Shown here: positions 24,206-33,428 of the stretch, one piece after another
How positions within the stretch are numbered: position 1 is the first letter of the stretch
How the letters are laid out: every line of letters starts with the position of its first letter
NCBI RefSeq assembly: GCF_009846865.1
Contig: NZ_WUWN01000009.1
Coordinates: 45,279 to 109,278, forward strand
Direction of reading: 5' to 3'
Length of the DNA: 64,000 nt
Source of the DNA: Puerhibacterium puerhi
GTDB taxonomy: Bacteria > Actinomycetota > Actinomycetes > Actinomycetales > Cellulomonadaceae
Position numbers and translations under genes: made by a program
Notes under the pieces: generated by a model
Seen by the model: only the letters and a program-made list of their open reading frames with translations
Databases searched by the model: none
What the model was told of the DNA's origin: nothing

Positions 24206-25648
24206 GTGAGCGACGCGACCGGTCTGCCGGGGGACAACCCCGAGGGCTCGCCGGCGGAGGCGCCGGGGAAGCCGACCGGCTCCTCGACCGCCGCTCGGCT
24301 CGCCGCCCTCGAGCGGGAGAACGCCGAGCTGCGCGCGAGGCTTCTCGTCGGCGGCGCCCCGCCGGGCGGCGACGGCGAGCGGCCCCCTGCTCGCCGTGGC
24401 CGCCGGCGCGTGCGCAGCGTGGTCAGCGCGATCCTCGTCGTGCTCGGCACGCTCCTGGCGCCCGTCGGCGCCGTGGCGGCGTGGGCCCAGCGCGAGCTCA
24501 CCGACACCGACCGGTACGTCGCGACGGTGGCCCCCCTGGCGAGCGACCCCACCGTGCAGTCGGCGGTGGCGGGGCGGATCACCCAGGAGGTCGTCTCGCG
24601 CATCGACGTCGGCGCGCTGCTCGACCAGGTCACGAGCGGCCTGGCCGAGCGGGGCGTCCCGCCGCGCGCCACCGATGCGATCGGGGCGCTGCAGGCGCCC
24701 CTGACCAGCGGCGTCGAGTCGTTCGTCCGACGGGCCGCCGACGACGTCGTCCAGAGCGACGCGTTCGCGCAGGCCTGGACGCAGGCGAACCGGGTCGCGC
24801 ACCAGCAGCTCGAGCAGGTCATGCGGGGCGAGCAGGGGCAGGTCCTCCAGGTCGGTCAGGACGGGCAGCTGACCATCCAGCTCGCCGGCGTCGTCGACCT
24901 GCTCAAGCAGCGGCTCGTGGACCGTGGGCTCACCGTGGCGGCGCGGATCCCCGAGGTGGACGCCTCGTTCACGATCGCCCAGTCGAGCCAGCTGGTCGTG
25001 CTGCAGAACCGCTACGCCCAGGTCGTGACCCTGACGACGTGGCTGCCGTGGGTGGCGCTCGGCCTGCTGGCCGCGGGCGTCCTCGTCGCCGTCCACCGGG
25101 TGCGCACCCTCATGGTCGCCGGGCTGGCGCTCGCCGGGGCCATGGTCGTCCTCGGCGTCGGGCTCGCGGTGGCGCGGAACCTGTACCTCGACGCCCTGAG
25201 CGGCACGGTGCTGCGGCTCGACGCGGCCGAGGTGGTCTTCGACCAGCTCGTGGCGTTCCTGCGGCTCACGCTGCGCACCGTCGGCGTGCTGGGGCTCGTG
25301 GTCGCGCTGGGCGCCTACCTCGGGGGCGGCAGCGCCTCGGCCCGCAGCCTGCGCGCCGGCTTCTCCCGGGCCGCCGCGCGCGCCCGCGGGGCGGGCGAGG
25401 AGCGGGGCGTGACGACCGGGCCGGTCGGCGTGTGGCTCGGCCGGCACCGGGGCTTCGCGCGGGCCGTCGTGGTCGGCCTCGGGGCGCTGTGGCTGCTGCT
25501 GGCGGGCTCCCCGACGCCCGGGCTGATCGCCACCGTCGCCGTCGTCGTCCTCATCGCGCTGGGGCTGCTCGAGCTCCTCGCCCGGCCCGAGCCGGCCGGC
25601 GCGGACGGGGACGGCACGCCGGCAGCGGCCTCGATCCCGACCGGCTGA
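24206..25648 (+). CDS. large membrane protein of unknown function
   Basis: 480 residues. A cytoplasmic N-terminus with a short coiled coil (AARLAALERENAELRARLL), one helix at about 72-95, a ~200-residue extracytoplasmic region rich in Gln/Val/Asp (DTDRYVATVAPLASDPTVQSAV), then four or more helices in the second half. I recognise the general type: integral membrane proteins found beside PLDc_N/SHOCT genes in actinobacteria. No function is known. The GTG at 24206 has GGGAGG about 6 bases upstream. It starts 45 bases after the PLDc_N gene and shares its promoter. Confidence 0.75.
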   Translation: MSDATGLPGDNPEGSPAEAPGKPTGSSTAARLAALERENAELRARLLVGGAPPGGDGERPPARRGRRRVRSVVSAILVVLGTLLAPVGAVAAWAQRELTDTDRYVATVAPLASDPTVQSAVAGRITQEVVSRIDVGALLDQVTSGLAERGVPPRATDAIGALQAPLTSGVESFVRRAADDVVQSDAFAQAWTQANRVAHQQLEQVMRGEQGQVLQVGQDGQLTIQLAGVVDLLKQRLVDRGLTVAARIPEVDASFTIAQSSQLVVLQNRYAQVVTLTTWLPWVALGLLAAGVLVAVHRVRTLMVAGLALAGAMVVLGVGLAVARNLYLDALSGTVLRLDAAEVVFDQLVAFLRLTLRTVGVLGLVVALGAYLGGGSASARSLRAGFSRAAARARGAGEERGVTTGPVGVWLGRHRGFARAVVVGLGALWLLLAGSPTPGLIATVAVVVLIALGLLELLARPEPAGADGDGTPAAASIPTG

Positions 25649-25691
25649 GTGGTTTTCGTCACCTGGGCGGCCGAGGGCGCCCGTGCAGGTC

Positions 25692-25718
25692 TACGGTCGA
25701 GGTGTCAGACGTCCTGAC
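25692..25718 (+). promoter_or_regulatory. possible promoter and dyad upstream of the SDR gene
   Basis: In the 176-base gap before the SDR gene, TACGGT (25692-25697) could be a -10 box. The dyad GTCAG-N5-CTGAC (25704-25718) lies at the expected transcription start. It is unlike the LAL-type operator. Confidence 0.3.
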
Positions 25719-25824
25719 CGGCCGCGACGCAACACGCCGGGCCCGCCGGGGCACCACGTCCGCACGGGCACCCGGCCGCACGGTCGCCGCCGCTCGCGCC
25801 GGACCCGCGAGAAAGAGGTAGGCG

Positions 25825-26580
25825 ATGACGTTCGACGGCAGGGTGGCCCTGGTGACCGGCGGGGGCTCGGGCATCGGCGAGGCGATCAGCAAGGAGCTCG
25901 CCGCGCACGGCGCCAGGGTGGTCGTGACCGACATCCGGCTCGAGGCGGCCCGGCGCGTGGCCGACGAGATCACGGCCGCCGGCGGCGAGGCCGCGGCGTT
26001 CCAGCAGGACACCGCCACGAAGGAGGACGCCGAGCGGGCCGTGGCGTTCGCGCGCGAGACCTTCGGCGGCCTGAACTACGCCGTCAACAACGCCGGCATC
26101 GGCGGCAAGGCCGCCCCGGCGGGGGAGACGGACCTGGACGACTGGGACCGGGTCATCGACATCAACCTCAACGGCGTGCTGTACGGGATGCGCTACCAGA
26201 TCCCCGCGATGCTCGAGGCCGGCGCGCAGCAGTCCGCCATCGTCAACATGGCCTCGATCCACGGCACGGTCGCGGCGCTCGGCAACGGCGCGTACACCGC
26301 CGCGAAGCACGGCGTCGTCGGCATCACCAAGAACGCCGCCGCCGAGTACGGCCCGCAGGGCCTGCGCATCAACGCGGTCGGCCCCGCGTACATCCGCACG
26401 CCGCTGGTCGAGTCCAGCCTGACCGACGAGGCGCGCCAGGCGCTGGTCGGCCGGCACGCGCTGCGCCGCCTGGGCGAGCCGCGCGAGGTCGCCACCGTCG
26501 TGCGCTTCCTGCTGTCCGAGGACGCGTCCTTCGTCACCGGCGCGTACTGGCTGATCGACGGCGGGTACACCGCCGTCTGA
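25825..26580 (+). CDS. short-chain dehydrogenase/reductase (classical SDR)
   Basis: 251 residues, Rossmann fold. Cofactor motif TGGGSGIG (about 11-18), NNAG (about 90-93), catalytic Ser in NMASIHG and YTAAK (Tyr and Lys). The aspartate after the second strand (VVTDIR) favours NAD over NADP. The closing segment ASFVTGAYWLIDGGYTAV matches glucose-1-dehydrogenase or 3-oxoacyl-reductase-like members, but the substrate is not predictable. AGAAAGAGG lies upstream of the ATG. Ends at a strong hairpin. Confidence 0.9.
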   Translation: MTFDGRVALVTGGGSGIGEAISKELAAHGARVVVTDIRLEAARRVADEITAAGGEAAAFQQDTATKEDAERAVAFARETFGGLNYAVNNAGIGGKAAPAGETDLDDWDRVIDINLNGVLYGMRYQIPAMLEAGAQQSAIVNMASIHGTVAALGNGAYTAAKHGVVGITKNAAAEYGPQGLRINAVGPAYIRTPLVESSLTDEARQALVGRHALRRLGEPREVATVVRFLLSEDASFVTGAYWLIDGGYTAV

Positions 26581-26599
26581 CGCGGCAGTCCGACGGGTC

Positions 26600-26634
26600 C
26601 GGACCGCGCGGTGCCCCGGGCACCGCGCGGTCCG
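26600..26634 (+). terminator. intrinsic terminator after the SDR gene
   Basis: A perfect 16-bp stem (CGGACCGCGCGGTGCC and its complement) with a 3-nt loop, starting 20 bases after the SDR stop. It is followed by AAAA, so a U tract exists only for the other strand. Confidence 0.78.
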
Positions 26635-26678
26635 AAAACCGCTCGCCCGCTGTCACCGGCACGGGGAAGGATCCTCCC

Positions 26679-27956
26679 GTGCCCTCACCTGCTCGCTCGC
26701 GCTCCGGCGCCCTCGACTTCTGGTCCGCCCTGCCCCGGGACGGCCGCTGGCTGCTGTCCACGGTCGTCGTGCAGTTCTTCGGCCGCGGCCTGACCCTGCC
26801 GTTCACGATCATCTACCTGCACGAGGTGCGCGGTTTCCCGCTCGCGCTGTCCGGCACGCTGATGGGCCTGGTCGCCGTCGTCGGCCTCGCCGTGACCGGC
26901 CCGGCGGGCTGGCTCGTGGACCGGTTCGGGGCGCGCATGGTCATCCTCGGCGGGCTCGCGTCCGCCGTGGCCGGGTGCACGGTGATCGCCCTCGCGACGA
27001 CGCCGCTGGTCGCCGGCCTGGGCCTGGCGCTGTTCGGCGTGCAGCTCGGGGTGGCCTGGCCCGCGGTCAACGCGCTGGTCGCCACCGTGGTCACCGGCGA
27101 GCTGCGCCAGCGGTACTACGGCGTGAACTTCGCGCTGCTCAACCTCGGCATCGGCGTGGGCGGCGTGGTCGGCGGCTTCGTCGTCGACGTCGAGCGGCCC
27201 GGCACGTTCGTCGCCGCCTTCCTCGTCAACGCCGCCACCTTCGTGGTCCCCGCCGTGGTGCTGCTGGGCCCGCTGCGCCACCTGCACGGCCGCGCCGCCC
27301 GCCCCGCCGCCGACGCCGCGACGGCGGCCGGCGCGACGACCGGCTACCTCGCGATCCTGCGCCGCCCGGAGGTGGCGTGGCTGACCGCCCTGTCCGTCGT
27401 GGCCGCGTTCGTCGGGTACGGGCAGATGGAGGGCGGCTTCCCGGCGTACGCGCGGCAGGTCTCCGAGGTGTCCACGCGCACCGTCGGCCTGGCGTTCGTG
27501 GTCAACACCTGCGCGATCGTGCTGCTGCAGTTCTGGGTGATGAACCGCGCCCGCGGCCACCGGCGCACCCGGGTGCTCGTGGTGATGGCCGCCATCTGGG
27601 CCGCGTCCTGGGGGCTGCTCGGCCTCACCGGCCTGGTGCCCGGCACGGCGGCGGCAGTCGTCGGCGTGCTGGCCTTCCACAGCGTGTTCGGGCTGGGTGA
27701 GACCCTCATGCAGGCCGCGCTGCCCGCCGTGGTCAACGACATGGCGCCCGACCACCTGCGGGGGCGCTACAACGCCGTCAACTCCGCCGCGTTCCAGGGC
27801 GGCACCATCGCCGGTCCCGTCGCGGCGGGCGTGCTGCTGCAGCACGGGGCCGGCGGCGCGTTCGTCACCGTGATCGTGGTCGGCTGCGTGGCGCTCGCGG
27901 CGATGGCGCTGGTGCTCGAGCGGCGGGTGAGCGACGTCGTCAACGGCGTCGGCTGA
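26679..27956 (+). CDS. MFS transporter (12-helix)
   Basis: 425 residues, twelve predicted helices. Motif A-like loop between helices 2 and 3: GPAGWLVDRFGARM. Helix-5 region: GVNFALLNLGIGVGG. Most like the MdtH-type drug-efflux or proton-linked exporters, substrate unknown. GTG start at 26679 with GGAAGG 10 bases upstream. Stands alone between the SDR terminator and a convergent peptidase gene (9-base gap). Confidence 0.87.
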   Translation: MPSPARSRSGALDFWSALPRDGRWLLSTVVVQFFGRGLTLPFTIIYLHEVRGFPLALSGTLMGLVAVVGLAVTGPAGWLVDRFGARMVILGGLASAVAGCTVIALATTPLVAGLGLALFGVQLGVAWPAVNALVATVVTGELRQRYYGVNFALLNLGIGVGGVVGGFVVDVERPGTFVAAFLVNAATFVVPAVVLLGPLRHLHGRAARPAADAATAAGATTGYLAILRRPEVAWLTALSVVAAFVGYGQMEGGFPAYARQVSEVSTRTVGLAFVVNTCAIVLLQFWVMNRARGHRRTRVLVVMAAIWAASWGLLGLTGLVPGTAAAVVGVLAFHSVFGLGETLMQAALPAVVNDMAPDHLRGRYNAVNSAAFQGGTIAGPVAAGVLLQHGAGGAFVTVIVVGCVALAAMALVLERRVSDVVNGVG

Positions 27957-27965
27957 CCGGCCTGC

Positions 27966-29114
27966 TCAGCCCACCACCTGCAGCGCGCGCGGGGAGTCGT
28001 TGAGCCGGCGCGCCGCGCCGGGCACGGCGTCGTCGAACGCCACGACGACGTCCTCGATCCGCACCCCGAACCGGCCCGGCAGGTAGATCCCCGGCTCCAC
28101 CGAGAAGCACATGCCCGCCTCGATCGGCCGGGTCTCGCCCTCGACCATGTACGGCGGCTCGTGCGTCGTCAGCCCGATGCCGTGCCCGGTGCGGTGGATG
28201 AAGTGCTCGCCGTAGCCGGCCTCCTCGACGACGGCGCGGGCCGCGCGGTCGACGTCCTGGCAGGTGGCGCCGGGTACGACGGCGCGCACGCCGGCCTCCT
28301 GGGCGGCGCGCACCACGTCGTGCACCTCGCGCTCCTGCGCGCTCGGCTCCCCGACGTGCACGGTGCGGGTGGTGTCCGAGCCGTACCCGTCGGCCAGCCC
28401 GCCGAAGTCGAGCACCACCATGTCGCCCTCGCGGAGCACCCGGTCGCCGGCGTCGTGGTGGGGGTCGGCGCCGTTCTCGCCGGCGCACACGAGCGTGAAG
28501 TCGACCTGCTTGTGCCCGTGCGCGCGCAGCAGCGCGTCGAGGTCCGCCGCCACCTCGCGCTCGCGCCGGCCGGCGAACGGCCGCGCGAGGATCTCGCCGA
28601 AGGCCGCGTCGGCGCCGGCCCCGGCGGCGGCCATCCGCGCCACCTCCTCCGGTGACTTCACCGCCCGCAGCATCGGCAGCGCGCGGGTGACCGGCACGAG
28701 CGCCGCGCCCGGGAGGGCCTCCAGCAGCCCCAGGACGTGCAGGGCCCAGGCGGAGTCGCTGATCGCGTACCGCCCGCCGGGCCGCAGCAGCCGTGCGGCG
28801 ACGGCGTGCTCGTCCTCGCCGTCGGACCACGCCAGGGCCTCCACGGGCCCGACCGCCCCGACCTCGAGGTCGTGCGCCTCCAGGCGGGGCACCACGGCGA
28901 GCGCCTGGGCGACGCCGTCCGGCTCGGCCGCACCGTCGGCGGCCGGGACCACGAGCAGCGTGAGGCGCTCGGTCGTGGCGGCGGGGGAGTAGCCGAGGAA
29001 GTAGGCGAGGTCCGGACCGGGCGTGACCAGCAGGCCGTCCAGGCCGGCACGGGCCGCCTGCGCGGCGGCCCGGCGGCGGCGCTCGGCGTAGACGTGCGGG
29101 GCGAAGGGCGTCAT
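27966..29114 (-). CDS. M24 family Xaa-Pro aminopeptidase/dipeptidase
   Basis: 382 residues: an N-terminal creatinase-like domain (about 1-150) and a C-terminal pita-bread metallopeptidase domain. Metal ligands are visible as Asp in VVLDFGG, Asp in GSDTTRTV, His in HRTGHGIG, Glu in SVEPGIY and Glu in GVRIEDVV. It cleaves peptides with proline in second position, releasing the N-terminal residue. Start ATG 29114 (an open frame extends to 29351 without a credible start). A close paralogue lies at 54180-55313, with near-identical metal-site blocks, there inside the LAL-type regulon; this copy has no such operator. Confidence 0.92.
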   Translation of the reverse strand: MTPFAPHVYAERRRRAAAQAARAGLDGLLVTPGPDLAYFLGYSPAATTERLTLLVVPAADGAAEPDGVAQALAVVPRLEAHDLEVGAVGPVEALAWSDGEDEHAVAARLLRPGGRYAISDSAWALHVLGLLEALPGAALVPVTRALPMLRAVKSPEEVARMAAAGAGADAAFGEILARPFAGRREREVAADLDALLRAHGHKQVDFTLVCAGENGADPHHDAGDRVLREGDMVVLDFGGLADGYGSDTTRTVHVGEPSAQEREVHDVVRAAQEAGVRAVVPGATCQDVDRAARAVVEEAGYGEHFIHRTGHGIGLTTHEPPYMVEGETRPIEAGMCFSVEPGIYLPGRFGVRIEDVVVAFDDAVPGAARRLNDSPRALQVVG

Positions 29115-29120
29115 GGGCCC

Positions 29121-29172
29121 AGCGTGCCACCGCGGCCGTGCCGCCACAGCGTGCCACCGCGGCCGTGCCGCC
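29121..29172. repeat. 25-bp direct repeat x2
   Basis: A 25-bp unit starting AGCGTGCCACCGCGG occurs at 29121-29145 and again at 29148-29172, in the gap between the peptidase start and the oxidoreductase stop. The first copy includes the minus-strand CACGCT, a possible -10 box 6 nt before the peptidase ATG; the second copy duplicates it. Confidence 0.85.
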
Positions 29173-29185
29173 GGCCGGACGGCGG

Positions 29186-30109
29186 TCAGACGCGCACGAC
29201 GATCTTGCCGCGCCCGTGGCGCGACTCGCTGGCCCGGTGCGCCTCGGCGGCGTCCGCGAGGCCGAACACCCGCGCCACCTCGACGCGCACCGCGCCGTCG
29301 TCGATCAGCCCGCGCAGCGCGTCGAGGTCCGCGGTCGACGGGCGCACCCACACGTAGTGGCCGCCGTGCTCGTCGCGCGCCGAGGCGTCGGTGATCGAGG
29401 TGATCACGCCGCCGGGGGCGAGCAGCGACGCGCTCTGGGCCACCGCGCCGTGGCCGGCGAAGTCGAGCACGACGTCGACGCCGTCCGGGGCCAGGGCGCG
29501 CACGCGGTCGCCCAGGCCCTCGCCGTAGGCGACCGGCTCGACGCCCAGGCCGCGCAGGTAGTCGTGGTTGCCCTCGCTCGCGGTGCCGATGACGCGCGCG
29601 CCGAGGTGGCGCGCGATCTGGACGCCGAACGAGCCGACGCCGCCGGCCGCGGCGTGCACCAGCACGGTCTGCCCGGCGCGCACCCCCGAGCGGGCGATCG
29701 ACTGGTAGGCGGTCAGGCCGGCGAGCGGCACGGCAGCGGCCTCCTCGAAGCTGAGCGACGCCGGCTTGCGCGCGAGGGTGCGCACCGGGGCGGCGACGAG
29801 CTCGGCGAAGGTGCCGCCGTGCACCCAGTCCTTGCGCACGTAGCCGTACACCTCGTCGCCGACCTGCAGCTCGGGGGTGTCCAGGCCCACGCGCTCGACC
29901 ACGCCGGCGACGTCCCAGCCCGGGATCACGGGGAAGGCCACGTCCATGAGGCCGTCCAGGTAGCCCTGGCGGATCGACCAGTCGACGGGGTTGACCGAGG
30001 CCGCGCGCACGCGCACCAGCACGGTGTCGGCGCCGACCTTCGGGTCGGGCTGCTCGGTGAGCTCGAGGACGTCGGCGCTGCCGTATCGGGAGTAGGTGAT
30101 CGCTCGCAT
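29186..30109 (-). CDS. NADP-dependent quinone oxidoreductase (MDR superfamily, zinc-free)
   Basis: 307 residues. GroES-like N-terminal domain (YGSADVLELTEQPDPKVGADTVLVRVRAASVNPVDW, shown in part) and Rossmann domain with VHAAAGGVGSFGVQIARHLGARVIGTAS (AAGGVG cofactor loop). The structural and catalytic zinc cysteines are absent, as in zeta-crystallin-like quinone reductases. It reduces quinones or enals with NADPH, probably a detoxification role. ATG 30109; the following gene on this strand (VOC protein) is separated and reads toward ligD. Confidence 0.9.
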   Translation of the reverse strand: MRAITYSRYGSADVLELTEQPDPKVGADTVLVRVRAASVNPVDWSIRQGYLDGLMDVAFPVIPGWDVAGVVERVGLDTPELQVGDEVYGYVRKDWVHGGTFAELVAAPVRTLARKPASLSFEEAAAVPLAGLTAYQSIARSGVRAGQTVLVHAAAGGVGSFGVQIARHLGARVIGTASEGNHDYLRGLGVEPVAYGEGLGDRVRALAPDGVDVVLDFAGHGAVAQSASLLAPGGVITSITDASARDEHGGHYVWVRPSTADLDALRGLIDDGAVRVEVARVFGLADAAEAHRASESRHGRGKIVVRV

Positions 30110-30176
30110 GACGGGGGCAACGGTCGGCGCCCGGCCGGATGTTCCCGCCCGGGCGCGCGACCGGGACCTCAGGGCC

Positions 30177-30692
30177 TCAGGCGCCGTCGCCGGCGTGGCC
30201 CGTGCCCTGCGCGAACGCCTGGGCCGCGGTCTCGGTGTCCATGGCCAGCACCTCCCAGTGGTGCCCGTCGAGGTCGCAGAAGCCGCGCGAGTACATCCAC
30301 CCCAGGTCCTGCGTGGGGCGCGACTCGGTGCCGCCCGCGGCGAGCGCGGCGTCCGCGACGGCGTCGACGTCGGCGCGGCTGGCCAGGCCGAGCGCGGTGA
30401 TCACCTCGATGGCCTGGGTCGGGTCGGTCTGCGGCCGGCTGGTGAACGTGCCGAAGTACTCCGGCCGCAGCAGCATGGCGTAGATCGACGTCCCGAACAC
30501 GATCCCCGAGGCGTTCTCGTCGGTGAAGGTGGGGTCGACGGCGAAGCCGATCGCCTCGTAGAACCGCTTGGCGGCGTCGAGGTCGCGCACCGGCAGGTTG
30601 ACGAAGACGTGCGACGCGGCGATGCGCGGCGTCGGGGGCGTGGGCAGGCCGGTGGGGGCGCCGGTGGTCTCGGCGGGGACGTCGGTGCTCAT
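30177..30692 (-). CDS. VOC family (glyoxalase/bleomycin resistance-like) protein
   Basis: 171 residues. A Pro/Thr-rich N-terminal ~22 residues, then a VOC module: VFVNLPVRDLDAAKRFYEAIGFAVDPTFTDENASGIVFGTSIYAMLL and GFCDLDGHHWEVLAMD, the lactoylglutathione-lyase-like pattern that places metal ligands at the ends of beta strands. VOC proteins range from dioxygenases to antibiotic-binding proteins, so only the fold is supported. Start ATG 30692 with AAGGAG 9 bases upstream. ligD ends 85 bases upstream on the same strand (stop at 30777). Confidence 0.87.
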   Translation of the reverse strand: MSTDVPAETTGAPTGLPTPPTPRIAASHVFVNLPVRDLDAAKRFYEAIGFAVDPTFTDENASGIVFGTSIYAMLLRPEYFGTFTSRPQTDPTQAIEVITALGLASRADVDAVADAALAAGGTESRPTQDLGWMYSRGFCDLDGHHWEVLAMDTETAAQAFAQGTGHAGDGA

Positions 30693-30776
30693 GGCGGGCT
30701 CCTTGGCGCGTGGTGATCGGGTGGGCACCGGGTCCGACGACGCCCGCGCCCGGGACTCATCGGCGGTCGCGGGCGG

Positions 30777-33392
30777 TCAGCGCTCGACGACGACGTCGTC
30801 GGGCGTCTTGTCCTCCCGCCAGCCGCGCCAGGACGGCTGGCGCAGGCGCGCGTCCGGGTCCTGGGCCGGGTCGCCGGTCCACTCGGCCATCTCCACCTCG
30901 CCCACGAGCCGCGGGGTGACCCAGCGCGCGTGCCGCGCCTCGGGCCGCGGCACGCCCTCGACGGGCGGCGTCTTGCGCGCCAGCGCGTGCAGGCGCTGCG
31001 CGACGGCCCGGCGGTCGGCCTCGGTGAAGCCGGTGCCGACCTTGCCGGCGTACCGCAGCTCTCCGTCGACGGGCACCGCCAGCAGCAGCGAGCCGGCGCG
31101 GTGGTCGTCCTCGCGGTGGGTGCCCGCGTGCAGCGGGCGCCACCCGACCACCACGACCTCCTGCGCGCTGGAGTGCTTGAGCTTGAGCCACTGCCGCGAG
31201 CGGCGGTCGGAGTAGGCGGCGTCGCGGCGCTTGGCGACGACGCCCTCCAGGCCCAGCCGGCGGGAGGTGCGCATCGCGGCGTCGAGGTCGCCGTCGAACG
31301 CCGGCGGCAGGTGCACGGGCGCGCGGGCGGCCAGGACGTCCTCGAGCACCTTGCGCCGCGCGTCGTACGGCTCGCGCACCAGGGTCCGGGCGCCCACCTG
31401 CAGCACGTCGAACACCATGAGGTCCACCGCCACCTTGGCGCGCGCCGCCGCCACGTCCGCCGCGCGCTGGATGTTCGCCCGCTGCTGCAGCAGGCGGAAC
31501 CGCGGCCGGCCGCTGTCGTCCAGGGCGACGATCTCGCCGTCGAGCACCACGGGCAGGTCGTCGCCGACCTGCCCGGCGAGCACCTGGAGCTCCGGGTAGG
31601 TGCCGGTCATGTCCTGTCCGGTGCGCGAGACGAGCCGCACCCGGCGGCCGGCACGGCCGCCCTCGCCGGCTCCGTCGCCGGCCTCGTCGCCGGCCTCGTC
31701 GCCGGCTCCGTCGCCGGCCTCCACCACGGCGAGCGTGCGGAACCCGTCCCACTTCATCTCGAAGGCCCAGGCGGGCCGCCCGTCGTGGCCGTCCGCGGCG
31801 AGCGCGCGCTCCTCGCCCGCGTCCGCGAGCGTGGCCAGCATCGGGCGCAGCGGCACGTCGACGGCGGGGGAGCCAGGGTTCTCCTGGACCGCGGTCCCCG
31901 CGCCGGCGTCGACGGCGTCGGGCCCGGCCGCGCCGGCCGGCTGCTCCTTGGTGCGGTGGATGAGCCATCCGGCCTCGTCGCTCCCGCCGGTGTGGATGAG
32001 GGCGAGGCGGCGCGACCCCCGCCGCTCGCTGTGCAGGGTGACGATGACCTCCTTGCCCTCGCGCCACTTCTCGAGGTCGTACGTGCCGGCGTCCCAGATG
32101 GTCACCTCCCCGGCGCCGTACTCGCCCTTCGGGATGGTGCCCTCGAAGCCGCCGTACTCCAGCGGGTGGTCCTCGGTCTGGACGGCGAGGTGGTTCTGCC
32201 GCGGGTCGGCCGGCTCACCCTTGGGCAGCGCCCAGCTGACCAGCACGCCCTCGTGCTCGAGGCGGAAGTCCCAGTGCAGCCGGCGGGCGTGGTGCTCCTG
32301 GATGACGAACGTGGGCCGCTCGTCGCCGTCGCCGTCGCCGTCGTCGTCGCTGTCGTCGGGCGCCGCGCCGGGCGCGGCGCCCGGCTCGGCTGCCCCGAAG
32401 GGCTCCGGGGTCTTCTCCGGGTCGCGCTTGGCGCGGTAGACCTCGAGCCGCTCGAACCGCGCCATGTGCTCCGGCGTGGGCTCGAGCTGCGCCAGGTGCC
32501 CGGCGGTGAGCCCGGCGAGCAGGTCGCCGTCGCGCTCGACGCGCTCGAGCACCTCCGGGTAGGTCAGGTGCCGCAGGTCCGGGTCGTCCAGCTCCTCCCA
32601 GGTGCGCGGTGCGGCGACCGTCGGGTGGTCACGGCCGCGCAGCGAGTACGGCGCGATCGTCGTCTTGTTGCCGTTGTTCTGCGACCAGTCGACGAGCACC
32701 CGGCCCTGGCGCAGCGACTTCTTCATGTCGCTCACCACGAGGTCGGGGTGCTCTGCCTCGAGGTAGCGGGCCAGCTCGTGGGCCACCGCCGAGACCTGGT
32801 CGGCGGACCCCACCCCGCCGGTGCCCGCGTTGCCCGACGCGTCGAGCGCGGCGTAGAGGTGGATGCCCTTGGACCCGCTGGTCACCGGCAGCGGGTCGAG
32901 GCCCATCCCGGTGAGGACGGCGCGCGCCCAGCGCGCCACCTGCGCGCACTCGGCGAGCCCGACGCCCGGGCCCGGGTCGAGGTCGAGCACGAGCCGGTCG
33001 GGCGGGTGCGCCGCGCCCGTGCGCCCGAACTGCCACTGCGGCACGTGGATCTCCAGCGTCGCCGTCTGCCCCAGCCACGTGAGCGTCGCCAGGTCGTTCA
33101 CCAGCACGTAGTCGTTGGTCGAGGACTTGTGCCGGATGCGGCGCGTGCGGACCCACGAGGGGGTGGAGGCGTCCGCGTTCTTCTGGAAGAACACCTGGCC
33201 CTCGACGCCGTTCGGCCACCGCTTGCGCGTGGCGGGGCGCTGGCGCGCGTGCGGCAGCAGCACCGGAGCGACCTGGGCGTAGTACTGGAGCACCTCGCCC
33301 TTGGTGGTTCCGGTGGCGGGGTAGAGCACCTTGTCGAGGTTGGTCAGCTGGACGCGGTGCCCCTCGACGGTGACGGTCTGCGCGGCGGCCAT
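30777..33392 (-). CDS. ligD: ATP-dependent DNA ligase D (polymerase-PE-ligase)
   Basis: Core enzyme of bacterial non-homologous end joining: fills, trims and seals double-strand breaks held by Ku. 871 residues in the mycobacterial order. Primase-polymerase about 10-300 (catalytic D137/D139 in LVLDLDPG; SGSKGIHLY). 3'-phosphoesterase about 361-480 (EHHARRLHWDFRLEHEG). ATP-dependent ligase about 515-871 (adenylated Lys547 in EMKWDG; later EGVVAKRRD, WLKLKH). A Gly/Asp/Ala insertion after ligase motif I is coded by a 12-bp repeat (31663-31722). A Ser/Asp/Gly linker separates polymerase and PE. ATG 33392. Ku is encoded at 34994 on the other strand. Confidence 0.95.
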   Translation of the reverse strand: MAAAQTVTVEGHRVQLTNLDKVLYPATGTTKGEVLQYYAQVAPVLLPHARQRPATRKRWPNGVEGQVFFQKNADASTPSWVRTRRIRHKSSTNDYVLVNDLATLTWLGQTATLEIHVPQWQFGRTGAAHPPDRLVLDLDPGPGVGLAECAQVARWARAVLTGMGLDPLPVTSGSKGIHLYAALDASGNAGTGGVGSADQVSAVAHELARYLEAEHPDLVVSDMKKSLRQGRVLVDWSQNNGNKTTIAPYSLRGRDHPTVAAPRTWEELDDPDLRHLTYPEVLERVERDGDLLAGLTAGHLAQLEPTPEHMARFERLEVYRAKRDPEKTPEPFGAAEPGAAPGAAPDDSDDDGDGDGDERPTFVIQEHHARRLHWDFRLEHEGVLVSWALPKGEPADPRQNHLAVQTEDHPLEYGGFEGTIPKGEYGAGEVTIWDAGTYDLEKWREGKEVIVTLHSERRGSRRLALIHTGGSDEAGWLIHRTKEQPAGAAGPDAVDAGAGTAVQENPGSPAVDVPLRPMLATLADAGEERALAADGHDGRPAWAFEMKWDGFRTLAVVEAGDGAGDEAGDEAGDGAGEGGRAGRRVRLVSRTGQDMTGTYPELQVLAGQVGDDLPVVLDGEIVALDDSGRPRFRLLQQRANIQRAADVAAARAKVAVDLMVFDVLQVGARTLVREPYDARRKVLEDVLAARAPVHLPPAFDGDLDAAMRTSRRLGLEGVVAKRRDAAYSDRRSRQWLKLKHSSAQEVVVVGWRPLHAGTHREDDHRAGSLLLAVPVDGELRYAGKVGTGFTEADRRAVAQRLHALARKTPPVEGVPRPEARHARWVTPRLVGEVEMAEWTGDPAQDPDARLRQPSWRGWREDKTPDDVVVER
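31663..31722 (-). repeat. 12-bp minisatellite x5 inside ligD
   Basis: Five 12-bp units (TCGCCGGCTCCG / TCGCCGGCCTCG type, plus-strand sense), in frame. They encode a Gly-Asp-Ala-Glu run in the LigD ligase domain shortly after the catalytic lysine. Confidence 0.85.
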
Positions 33393-33428
33393 GCCTCATC
33401 CTGTGCCGGGGCGCTGCCCAGCGCCCGT

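Noticed and set aside
21013..25821. A 1602-codon plus-strand frame across the P-type ATPase and neighbours
   Set aside because: Runs antisense to the ATPase and out of frame with the PLDc_N and membrane protein genes; no recognisable motif and it ignores the promoters between them.
25649..25824. Possible LAL-type operator before the SDR gene
   Set aside because: TCACC occurs but no matching right half at 5-nt spacing; the region has a different dyad.
29121..29172. CRISPR-like direct repeat
   Set aside because: Only two copies with a 2-bp spacer; a simple tandem duplication.
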